Source: Sodiomyces alkalinus F11
Taxonomy: Eukaryota; Ascomycota; Sordariomycetes; Glomerellales; Plectosphaerellaceae
DNA length: 64,000 bases
NCBI RefSeq assembly: GCF_003711515.1
Contig: NW_021167082.1
Location: 2,845,691-2,909,690 of the forward strand
Direction of reading: 5' to 3'
Both the position numbers and the translations under genes were made by a program. Shown here piece by piece: positions 1 through 9,669 of this stretch. A model generated the notes under the pieces. It did not search any database. It saw only the letters and a list, made by a program, of their open reading frames with translations, and was not told the DNA's origin. The first letter of the stretch is position 1; every line of letters begins with the position of its first letter.

Positions 1-2013
1 TCCTCTATACCGCCCCGATATTTTAGGAGCACCTTATTACCTATATACTTCGCGGTATAAGCGCTAAGCTCCTGTTAGCTATCTAAGGACTAAGACTACT
101 AAGACCTCTTCGAGTAAGCGTTTAGAAATCCTAAAAAGCCGGGCGCTAGCTTTACTAAAGACGGGTATTACCGCGCCGTTACGCTTTATAGCGGAGAGAA
201 GCGGTTAGAATATAAGCTTAACGCCCTCGGCAAGCGCTTTACGGAGTAGAAATAGTCCTATAAGAGTAAATTATATAAGTTCCGCCTATATACTAAGGTA
301 TAAGGTTACCTAAACCCGGAGATATAAGAGTTAGACTATATAGTCTTCGTGCCCGCGGAGTATCCTAAGGTAAATAGCGAGATCACGTAGTAAAAAGCTA
401 AAGACCTAATACGATAATTTCCCTAGCCGGATTACCTATTAAACACTAACGCTAAGTTAGTATCTTAGGAATAACTATAAGTTCTATATAAGGATTACTT
501 AGAAATAGTCTATAATGCTAATATACCCCGTAACTACGCGGGGAAATTTATAAAAATACCCTAATCTAACTGCACGGTTAATTTCGAGTCCCCTAATATT
601 AGCTTAGCTCCTTAGTCTACCGCGTATATCGACTTAGAGGCCGAGGCTAGTCTTATAGAATCTATAGCGGGACCGTTATCTATTATTACTATATAGCCTA
701 AGATACTTATAAAGTTAGTAAATCCTATAGTTCCCGGGTTTATACTCTAGTATATCTAAGACTATATATACCTTTCTAAGGTAATATACGATATAGTCCT
801 ATCCGAGAAGGATATAGATAAGTTATACCCTTAGCTAAAGGTATACCTTAAGGACTACGCCTAATAAGCTAATATTACTAATAAGCTTATCCGTAAGTAC
901 TTATACGGTATTCTTACTATAAAGGGAAAAGAGATAGCACTTACTATACTCTCGGTTAAGGACTTCTTAGCTATACTCTATATCGGAGAAAAACTAGCCC
1001 TAACGCCGCTAACTAAACACGCCGCGCCTTAGGATATAGTAGCTAAGCCTCCCGCTAAGAGAATTATAGGGGATACCGCCGCTAACTAAGCCTTATAAGA
1101 TATCGTTAAGAACTTCGCTAGCCGGCTACGAATCCCCGGTCTCTAGCTTATTTAGGAGACGGCTACCTCGGGTAAGTAGCGTATAATTATCCTTAAATAG
1201 CGCGAGCACGCTATCGTACTCCTAATCCTAGCCGTAAAGTTCGTCGCTATAATTATCTTAGAGGGGCTCGCGAAGGATAATATATAGAACGCTATAACCC
1301 TATTATAGCTTTTAACGATATAGCGTATAGGCCGTATATCGATAGAGAACTTACCGATACCCGCTAAAACGCCTTAGTAAATAGAATCGTATCGGACTAT
1401 GAGAATACTATTACTACTATCTAGTATTATATAGCCCTAAAGCATCTATAGGCCGACCGCGAGCTATATAGACTAAATAAGGCCTATATCCACGACTATA
1501 CCGCGGTAAACGTATAAATAGCCGATATCACTATAAAGGAAACGGCCATAACGCTATTCACGCTAGTAAAGGAATAGGGTCTACCGATAAAATGAAGCCC
1601 CCGCTATCGTGGAGGAGGAGATTACTATAATTAACTAACTATACGGCTAGGCTAACTAAGCGAAAGAGAAGTTTAGATTCTACTATAGCACGCTATAATA
1701 TAGTATAATACGAGGTTTAGTATTAGGTCTATCCTTTTTATTTTTTTCTCTTCGTTTTTACTTTCTAGCCAGGATATACCCGGTAAATTCTATTCTCTTA
1801 TACCGTGTTTCCTATTATACCTAGGGACCGGTATATTATATTAGGTAGTAACGATAGCGGCTACTATTAGGGCGCTGCCGAAGATTACCTTTTCCTTCTA
1901 TTATTTCCTAACTATATTATAGTTTACTAGTATAACCGTGACGCGCTTTTAGCGAGGCTATCGTAGTTATAAAGGAAGCCCACGGGATATAGGGCTTCCT
2001 CGCCCGGGGTAAT
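1..2013 (+). mobile_element. RIP-decayed 3' part of a Gyp-C-like LTR retrotransposon (accessory region)
   Basis: Almost free of CpA/TpG and full of TpA, so heavily RIP-mutated. On the plus strand it still reads as decayed coding sequence with many TAG/TAA codons. Bases 165-255 resemble bases 49175-49265 (a Leu-Tyr-x-Gly-Glu-like stretch followed by a basic segment). Bases 1330-1560 read as a charged, coiled-coil-like segment. It ends in a short GC-rich motif at about 1980-2010 (GGGATATAGGGC, then GCCCGGGG) that recurs next to the 3' LTR of Gyp-C2 and near 48160. It therefore looks like the region between integrase and 3' LTR of a Gyp-C relative cut by the window edge. Function unknown; no pol domain is visible here. 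Confidence 0.6.
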
Positions 2014-2367
2014 TAATACGCCCTAGGATACCTCCGGGTATACCTCGGTATACTATAGGCGTACCTTAGAGGTACCGTGGTATACACTATAATATCTATA
2101 GGGTATACCGTGGATACCTCCGGTATATACTATAAAGTCCGCGGGATACCCTGGGGCACCCGGAGGATTATATACGTAGATACCGAGGATCCTACGGGGT
2201 TTACCCGTGGGTATATTAGGTCCTAGGGGCGCGCTCCCGTCTAGCTTAGAGAAGACATCTTATTTTACCACCCTTTACGGCACCCCAAGGTCACCCCTTT
2301 AGAAAAGCCTGGCTCCTAGGTCTAAGAATACTAGCTAGCCAGATATATGCCTAGTCAGGGCATATTA
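2014..2367 (+). repeat. Gyp-C-type LTR (354 bp)
   Basis: Starts TAATACGCCC and ends GCATATTA, the RIP-mutated forms of the TGATA...TATCA termini seen at other Gyp-C LTRs (12687, 30337, 32462, 41914, 56679). It carries the family block with an ATCTT(T)ATT TATA-like run, GGTCACCCCTTT and a CTAGCCAG motif near the 3' end. No matching 5-bp duplication flanks it (GTAAT versus ACTAC), so it is better read as the 3' LTR of the element to its left than as a solo LTR. Confidence 0.7.
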
Positions 2368-2600
2368 ACTACGAAGCTCCTAGAATTATACCTGCGCTAA
2401 TAGCACCTATAATATAAAAAGGTCTAATACTATTATAAGATATCTCTAGGTTAATCTAGAATCTATCTATAACTATTTTATATATAGAATAATTTATTTT
2501 ATACTTATACGCGCTATATAAAAGGTAGTTTCTATAGGGATACTAGATATCAACTTCTATTTCTTAGGGAGCTATAAGTCGGTTGAATTAGATACAAAGA
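2368..2600. other. Short RIP-decayed remnant at the edge of the gene island
   Basis: TpA-rich with few CpA/TpG, unlike the sequence after about 2600. No domain or LTR was recognised. The change to normal dinucleotide composition between 2570 and 2640 marks the left border of the first gene island. Confidence 0.5.
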
Positions 2601-4119
2601 AGTACATAGAAACCTGGTATTTAGTATATTAAAGTCACTGCACGGGAAGTATCTAGCTATACTCTTTCTCGCTCTACTATTGGTTTATTCGGATCCGCAA
2701 GTACACCACACACAATTAAACAGGGGTTAGACTGTATGAATAGTACGAACCACACGAATCACACCAATAACAGCACGACAACGTGTTGTGTCACTAAACT
2801 AAAAGAGGTCTATGTAAGCGTGCCGAGTATGGTAGGTAGGTACTTCGTACTTCGTGCATACTTCGAACACCGGACCGGGGGATCGGAGGACCGGGCAATG
2901 TGTTTACCTATGTAGGTCAGTGCTCATTCATACCTACCTTAGATACCTTACCTAAGGTAGGTAGGTAGGTGGAGCACTTTAGTTTACTGTACGTACGGTA
3001 TCCATCCGTACTGTCCACTCGTCCACTTATAGTGTCGGACCAGCATCGTGGGCCGTGGAAGTGAACTTCTCGAACCTTGGATGCTCCCGCACTGTAAGGT
3101 ACTCCTTATGCGGGGACGGTCCTCTTCCTTGGGCCGAAAGAGACCAGTCGCACGAAGGATTCTGAATGTACTATCCATATGGAGTACGGAGTACTCCGTA
3201 CAGGAGCCTATTTCACTGTGCCGGGTCTGGCTTTGCTTCCAGGTTCGCTTCGCGTACCTTACAACGTAGGCGGGCTACGAGATACGTACCAACACAACTT
3301 GGTACCTTACCTTCGGGTCTCATATTTGAGATGGTCAGATTCTCATGATGCTTCACATTCAGACCCCGGATCTTGCCAGTCAGCCAGTTACTTACCAGTC
3401 AATCCGTCTTCAACAATGGACCCCGTATCCGGGTTTCGTTGCATGACTTGTCTGAAGAATCAGGGTATGAACCGTGAAATTCGGGGAGTGGAGTGATTAT
3501 CCGTGACCAGAATACCTTACACAATGTTGGGTCAGTGGCGGTGGAAGGTGATGGCGATTCGCGCCGTTGCTGGTCCCACCGTTAATTAACGGTTTGACCC
3601 GTTGACCGCTGGCTGGTACCACACTAGGAAGCCTCGGGAGCCACAGTGTATAAACGGTATGGAGATGTAGTGGGTATAAGAACGTCCACTGGTTCCCATT
3701 AAATGACCCGGCCCCTTGTTTGGCTGTGGAGTACGAGTTGTATTGGGATTCCGCTCGATGGGACTCGACTCCGGAGTAATTACGGATTACGTCCCACCAG
3801 GTCAAACCAGTTTAGGTCTGCCCCGATCCCTGCCACGGACTCCCATTCGTAGTGCCCACTGAGAAAGCCAGGATCCATTGGAACTTCGAAGCCAACCCAG
3901 TGCCAGTATCGACGGGGGGGTGAACAGTCCCGCAACCCTTTCCCATCTCGCTTTCTCCTCTTTCCGCAAACCCACGTTGTACTCGCATCGTCTCATTTCT
4001 TCTCAACCGTGTACTCTTTACTCTTTTCGCCCGACTGTCGAACCTGTCGACTGCCACCAAAACAGGTCAGAACCGCGACTTCGAGTTACTCGACGTCGGC
4101 CACACAACAGCACCTTCTT
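2600..4119. other. Unique intergenic region, no gene supported
   Basis: Normal composition, not RIP-mutated. All ORFs are short, overlap one another on both strands and show no recognisable domain. The left part (2820-2975) carries repeated GTAGG/CCTAC tetranucleotide-type runs and an inverted arrangement around TACCTTACCTAAGGTA at 2951-2966. No tRNA was recognised. Confidence 0.5.
3184..3201. repeat. Perfect 18-bp palindrome
   Basis: GTACGGAGTACTCCGTAC equals its own reverse complement over all 18 bases. It lies in intergenic DNA about 1.4 kb upstream of the zinc-ribbon gene. Function unknown; a dimeric regulator site or a chance inverted repeat are both possible. Confidence 0.6.
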
Positions 4120-4582
4120 CAAACCGGCTTGGTAATATTCTTCATTCGGTCAATTCGACGCTGATCAAGGAAAAGGCTGTTAAGAAAGAAGTGGTTGGCT
4201 TGTGAACGTGCGACGGGAATAATCAGGGTCTTTTTCCTCCAGAGAGAAATCGCCATTCGCCACAACAATAGTCTTCGAGCCTTTGCGTCCTTCGACCGAT
4301 ACTGCACCGAATCCACGAATACCAGCTTTTTTTCTTTTCTTTTTCTTTTTCTTTTTCTTTGTCTTTTTCTTGGAGGGGATTCTACAATTGCCGTCTCCGA
4401 CTCGCTCGCCTTGTCCAGTTACCTGTTCTGTTGGTCGGCCTGCTGTACCGCCATACGTTTTGCATGTCACCGCCATCGACGCTCGACTACTCGACTCGAC
4501 TACTCCACTCGGTCTTCGCATTCAAATGCATGCTATCCAATCTTAACTTGACAGCGACACACTCGACTACGCATCAGCAGAC
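4120..4582 (+). promoter_or_regulatory. Upstream/5'UTR region of the zinc-ribbon gene with a CT-rich tract
   Basis: The plus strand carries a long pyrimidine tract at 4327-4371 made of T runs broken by single C. Such tracts are common upstream of or within leaders of filamentous-fungal genes. More C/T-rich sequence follows up to the ATG at 4583, which has A at -3 (GACATGA). No clear TATA box. The transcription start was not determined. Confidence 0.4.
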
Positions 4583-5871
4583 ATGAGTTCGTCCGCACCA
4601 GCCGAGTCTTCGACTCCCAAGGAGAAGAAGGGACTGGGCAAGCTACTTTCCCGGGCCAAGACCATCTTGAAGAAGGCCGATGGCTCCAAGCGCATGTCCG
4701 CTCTGCCGTCCACCTCGACGCCAGGGACCGATATTATCAGGTATGAATGCCCTGTCCTCTTCTACTTCTGTTTTTCTTTTTTATGCTCCCAGTCTGTAAT
4801 TTCTGTGACCACACGAAATGCGCCTACCACTTCCATGGGACCACTCTCGTCCTTCCGTGCCCACGCTAATGGACGAGCCCTTCGCAGAAAAACCAAGCCT
4901 GGCGCGCCTGCAGAGCAAACCGCCGCCGCCGCGGCGCCGGAAGCTCCCCAGACGAGCAAGTACGAAGACATGGAGGGCGTGAGCCGGATTGAGAGGAAGC
5001 AACTATTCGAAGAACGCGCCAGGAGACTCGGCGAGAAATACGGCCTCGAAATCACGCAGAGCGAATGGTACTCCACCGACGGAACCGCCCTCCGTGTCGA
5101 CAAGCCAATCCGCATGCGCGTCCGCCGTGCCTGCGCCGCCTGCAACGCCAACTGGGCCTCTGCGAAACAATGCCCTGCCTGCGGCTCGACTAAGTGCAAG
5201 CGCTACCCTCCCAAGCGTACCGAGGCCGAGAAGATCGCCAGCCGCGAGCGCCGTGCCGCGCTGCTCAAAGCCAACAAGGAGAACGCCCCGATCATGCCCG
5301 ACTACGACCCGGACTCGAACGACCCCGTTCTCAAGCGGCCCAGCAAGACGGGAGGCCAGGATTTGGTTCACAAGAAGCCGCGGCAAAGGATTAGGCGCAC
5401 CTGCCACGAGTGCGGCGCCCTTTTCTCTTCTGGCAGCAAGCAGTGCAGCCAGTGCAATCATAATCGCTGCACCGATTGCCCAAGAGATCCGTTCGTCATT
5501 CCCCGTTTCTCTCGGCGACCCCCCTCAATTCCTTTTTTTTTTCTTTTTTTTTTCTTTTTGTTCTTTTTTGCCTTGGTTAGTTTCGTTTTGCTAATCGTAC
5601 CCACAGACCCAAGAAAGACAAATATCCGTTCGGCTATCCCGGGGATGAATTCGGTCCCAATGCCATCCCACACCATGAATGCCATGAGTGCAAAACCATC
5701 TTCCCGGGCGGCGCTCCTGACGACACCCCATGCAAGAAATGTGAGCACGGGAAGTGCTCCGAATGCCCACGACTTCAGCCTCGCAAGGTTGAACCAGAAC
5801 CAGACCCAGACGTCTTGAAAAGCGTACAGGCCAAAATTGAGTCTTTAAAACTTGGCGAGCCCACCGGATGA
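4583..5871 (+). CDS. Fungal protein with three Cys-rich zinc-ribbon-like repeats
   Basis: I read three exons: 4583-4740, 4888-5490 and 5607-5871, giving 341 residues. Intron 1 (4741-4887, GTATGA...GCAG, 147 bp, in frame) and intron 2 (5491-5606, GTTCGT...ACAG, T-rich, branch-like GCTAATC) both keep phase. Residues 14-30 form a basic helix (GLGKLLSRAKTILKK). Three Cys clusters follow. The first is C135-x2-C138-x9-C148-x2-C151-x4-C156. The second is C225-x2-C228-x10-C239-x2-C242-x4-C247-x2-C250. The third is C279-x2-C282-x13-C296-x2-C299-x4-C304-x2-C307. The spacing suggests one zinc-ribbon-like module repeated three times, each preceded by or containing basic residues. The first repeat has Tyr159 where the others have the sixth Cys. 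Zinc binding and a nucleic-acid or protein-binding role are inference; I know no assigned function. The ORF stays open through intron 1, so unspliced readings look deceptively long. Confidence 0.85.
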
Positions 5872-6704
5872 CCGCGTTCGCGCTTTATGCATTCTTATAT
5901 CTTTGTTTTGTTTTAGATGATCAGTTGAAAGACAAAAGACCAAAACGGAGACTTGATTTATTGTTTGTTGTCGAAATGAGGATTCCTGAATGAGAGCCAG
6001 TTTGCACTCTGTTTTTTTTTTTCCCTCTTTTTACCCCTTCTATTCTCTCCTTCAACCACGAGATCCCAACGCCATCATCAGATTATCTTGGAACTCAACT
6101 TCGGACATTGTTTTTCACCGCATGAGACCAAAAGACCTTCATCCTTTAGATCTGGCCATCTTATGTATTTTGGAAATGTCTTGTCTGCGTATCTTGAGCT
6201 CGCTTCCCTTCATGCCTCGCTCCGTGCCGGGACATCACGAACATTACCATGCTTTCCAGCGCAAACACACGCTCTCTACCTCAACTGTGACACGACTGTG
6301 ACTATCGTGCTCTTCGGTACCGGGGCCTCGGTTTGATGCACCGTGCATCCTGTCACTCGTGTCTGGCCAATTTTAGATGTCCACTCTCTTCAACCACGTT
6401 CAAGGCCCCGGACGTTTACTAAGGTACTCAGTTTGATCAATAAAGAAGACATGAGGGCCGTACCCGTACGTCGGTGAAGCGAGTGGACGAGTGATTGAGG
6501 CAAAATCTAAAATGGAGCATTAAATATGTCACCTGAATGGCAACTCCTGCATCCGCTTCTTGCTTCGTGAAATTATACAGCCGAGCCATCTCGAGCAAAC
6601 CATTTGCGAATACGCTGACCCCGAGAGACTCTATCCAGTCGAGTTTACTCCCACCATCCTATGCATCCACTATCAAATTTCCGGTAGAATATTCGCAAAT
6701 GCGT
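5872..6704. other. Convergent intergenic region (3' ends of two genes)
   Basis: Lies between the stop codon of the plus-strand zinc-ribbon gene and the stop of the minus-strand clr2 gene, so it must hold both 3'UTRs. A plus-strand AATAAA is at about 6439, rather far for the first gene. T-rich stretches occur around 6010. No coding sequence is supported; the small plus ORFs at 5990-6336 show no domain. Confidence 0.55.
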
Positions 6705-8812
6705 CTACCCCGTAATCATACCGGCCGGTTCAGCGCCCGCCGAGGGAGGCAACGGCGGCGCCTCCTCTCTGACGACGGGCTCGAACCCAAAGAGAGCTGC
6801 GCTGCCGTGCGGAATGGCGGCACCGACAGCATCAACCCGCCCAGCTTTCTGCCCGATATACCCGTCCTTGAAAGTGTCGAAGCGTTGGTTCAACTGGCGT
6901 GCCGAGTCGCGCACGACGCCCTTTTGCAGCTCTGCCTGGAGCTGGTTCGCGTTGGGGTGCACGAGCACCGGAAGCAGGCGGGCGGATGGGTAGAATCGGC
7001 CCTGGATGTCTTGCTCTCGGAGGACGGTGTTTTGCCTGAGAAGGGCCAGGCGCCAGCGTTCTCGGGGCGCAAACTTGGTTCGGAACGCGGCTTCTTCGCG
7101 AAGGGCCCGCGGAAGCTTCTCATCCGGCGCGATGACAGGGTCTCCACCGCTGTTGGGGTCGTTCTCTACCCCCCCTGGGTTGTGCTCGCCCGTGATAGGG
7201 ATGTAGAGGTCGCCCTTGAAGAATACGTAGCCAGGCGTGTCACGCGCGGTGCAAATCTCGCGCAGACCAAGGAAGGCGCCAGACGCCTGGGCTTGGGAGA
7301 GCGCCCAGCGGGGCATCAAATTTTGCTGTTCGTGAGGGACGCGAACACGGAGGGCATCGCCAACCTCAATGCGCTCGGCGCCCAGGAAGATGCCGTGGTA
7401 GTTGGTTTTGCGTCCACCTTCCGAGTCGCCTATGCGGGTGAACAACGAGAAGGACATGGAGATCTTTATGGCGGCTAATTTTGAGGCGTCAAGAAGAAGA
7501 GGCTCGCGCTTGGTGGGCTCTGCGGCCACGGCACCGATAAGGGTATCCCACGGTATTTTGTCGAAAGACTTGTCGGAAAGATCAGGGAGAGACACCGGAG
7601 GAACCGTGAAGGCGAGGAAGGGGCGTAGGGCTGTTTCGGGCTTAAGTTGCAGTTGGGATTGGTTGAAGAGGCCGTGGGAGATAGGGAGAATCTCGTATTG
7701 CTTGGCCGCGAGATTCGACCTGGCTATTAGGCCGATGCGCCAACTAGGGGCGACGGAAAACCAGACTAATTCGCCAGTGCGGAAGAACAGGGGCGACGTG
7801 CTCTGATTAAAAGGAACCAGAGTCTGTTCTAGGGGCGTTGGGCGCGGTGGGGGTTCTGGAATCATTGGCCTCGGTGCCGGGGACGCAGTGCTCGCCTGCA
7901 CTGGAGGCTCTGCCTTCCTAGGATACGGTGCTGTTGGTGGCATTGCGGAGGCAGAAGGTGCTGGAGTCGATACAGGAGAGGGCTTCGCACTCTGGGCTGT
8001 CGCGTTCGCATTTTTTGATGGTGGTGCTGGAGCTTTGAATATATTGGCTGGTGGCGTGGGCGTAGCCGGAGATGCTCCCGCGACAGGCGCTGTAACAGTA
8101 GTGGCAGTGAGGGGACGAGCTGGAGGAGCCGCTGGAGGAGCAGCTGGAGCTGGAGCTGGAGCAGATGAAGCGGGAGCAGCGGGGGCAGAAGCCGAAACAG
8201 GCGCTGCGGGAGCAGCTAGTCGAGGGCCATCTTGAACGATCAACTCCTCCCCCGAAGCACCAGACTTTGGAAGGTTGCAGTGGACACAGCAACAGTCACG
8301 AGGATCGTTGGAGCCCGAGATTAGCCACAGCAAATGGACACCAAACTCCTGCGGGCTCTTGAAAAGTTTCGATTTGACAGGATAACCCGAAACCCAAAGA
8401 TGTTTGGATCTCTCGTACAGCCAATACCCCCGTGGGAACTGTACGTACCATGGAAGGCCATCTGGGATGTATGTCAGACGGGACGAGATGTCTTCCTGCA
8501 ACGAAGAAGGGGGGGCGGGAGTCGTTGTCAAGGGACCGGAGGGATCAAGGGCTTACCTTGCGGGTTCGGGGACAACTCTTGCTTCAGCAAGATGCCCAGC
8601 TTGACACGCCATTCGATGAATCGAGGGTCATCTTCCGCAAGCCGCAGCATCTGTGGTTTTGCCCTAGGCGTTCTCTCTGGAACATCCTTGATCGCTTTCT
8701 TCGACTTAGTGCCTGTGGTAGCATCTACAGGTGCTGGCCAGTATCCCGGGCCGGTGTCCTGACCATCGCTACGGGGTATGGTTACCAGGTGGAAGTCTTG
8801 TGAGTCTGACAT
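6705..8812 (-). CDS. clr2: Cryptic loci regulator 2 (Clr2), SHREC heterochromatin-silencing subunit
   Basis: Two exons on the minus strand: 8812-8557 and about 8491-6705, giving about 680 residues. The donor is a strong GTAAGC at 8556. Keeping the frame needs the AAG acceptor ending at 8492 rather than the nearby TTGCAG ending at 8496. Residues about 62-160 match the N-terminal Clr2 domain: DPRFIEWRVKLG, a WYVQFPRGYWLYE segment, SPQEFGVHLLWL, then the Cys cluster CCCVHC (152-157), which fits C-x-C-x2-C. Residues about 177-305 are a low-complexity Ala/Pro linker. From about 320 (FFRTGELVWFS, WRIGLIAR) runs the C-terminal Clr2 domain. In Schizosaccharomyces pombe Clr2 works with Clr1, Clr3 and Mit1 in SHREC, which deacetylates and remodels heterochromatin; the same role here is inferred from homology. 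No truncation, no RIP. The convergent neighbour is unrelated. Confidence 0.85.
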
Positions 8813-9276
8813 GGCAGTTTGACAACCGAGTGGGGCGGTTCTGGGAGGGTAGCAAAGGTAATGGAAGAGAAAATATGACCTTGCATGAGCGAAGGGTGGA
8901 AATCATTGAGAGTATGCTGAAAGGAAAAGATCTTATGTTTCTGGGAGAAATCTCCGAGGATCGCAGAAGCTGTCAGATGAGACGGTCCTCAACGCTAAAG
9001 AAGGGCCGTGGATAATAAGGAAGAACAGCGTCCTCGTTGACTCCGTGCTGTCGGTATGATAAGGGATCAATTCATTGGAGTTACGGCGCGAATTGATGGA
9101 GTGCCCTAAGATAAATAGCACTTCTCCAGACTTGGGCGTTGGCAGGCCCTTAATTCCGAGACGTTGATATGGCAATTTAGAAGGTCATGATAGAATTTCC
9201 TCAGTAGGTAGGGAAGGTCGTTCGCAAAAACGAGGCTGAAATACCTAAGGTACCTTAAATAATATTCATAAAGAAT
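8813..9276. other. clr2 upstream region and right border of the first gene island
   Basis: Normal composition to about 9200. It should contain the clr2 promoter and leader (minus strand). No gene is supported. At 9246-9257 lies the perfect 12-bp palindrome TAAGGTACCTTA, similar to the CCTTACCTAAGG-type sequences near the left border of the island (2945-2970). RIP-type composition begins right after. Confidence 0.45.
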
Positions 9277-9669
9277 TGTCACGAATAGAGGGCGAATAGC
9301 TAGCCAGAGCTATAGAGAAGAGTGGAGAAAGGGAGGATTAGATTGCCTTACAGGCCTCCTATAAAAGCCTGCAATATAGTCCTAGAAAGCTCCCTATATA
9401 TAGACTTCCTTTAACTAATTAGATCCCTCTATTCAGCTTACTCTACTAAGCCTTATAAGAAAATAAACTAAAGATATATAAAGACTAAGGTAAGTATAAG
9501 GTTAAACACTATAAGCTAAGCGTGGCTAGCCCTATAATCTTAATATACCCCCTATTTATAGCTATTTAACTATAGCTTAAATATCTCTTAGATTCCTTTA
9601 TATTTAAATAAGCACCTTAGAATAGCCTTAAAGAAATCATAGCTTTCTTTTAACCTATAAATAGCAAAG
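9277..9669 (+). repeat. LTR-like RIP-decayed fragment
   Basis: Starts TGTCACG at 9277 directly after normal-composition DNA and runs to the start of Gyp-B at 9670. TpA-rich but with some CpA/TpG left (9277-9370), so only partly mutated. The TGT start and position suggest an LTR or element end, but no second copy is visible in this window, so the assignment is tentative. Confidence 0.3.

Noticed and set aside
2984..4551. Several 60-118 codon ORFs on both strands
   Set aside because: Mutually overlapping, no domains, no splice structure; one (4180-4521, minus) is a poly-Lys artefact of the CT tract.
4762..5461. Minus-strand ORFs over the zinc-ribbon gene
   Set aside because: Shadows of the spliced plus-strand gene, crossing its first intron; no domain.
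6537..7478. 313-codon plus-strand ORF
   Set aside because: Antisense to the Clr2 C-terminal domain; no domain of its own. Open because of codon bias on the opposite strand.
7888..8235. Ala/Gly-rich plus-strand ORF
   Set aside because: Complement of the Ala/Pro-rich linker of Clr2; composition explains it.
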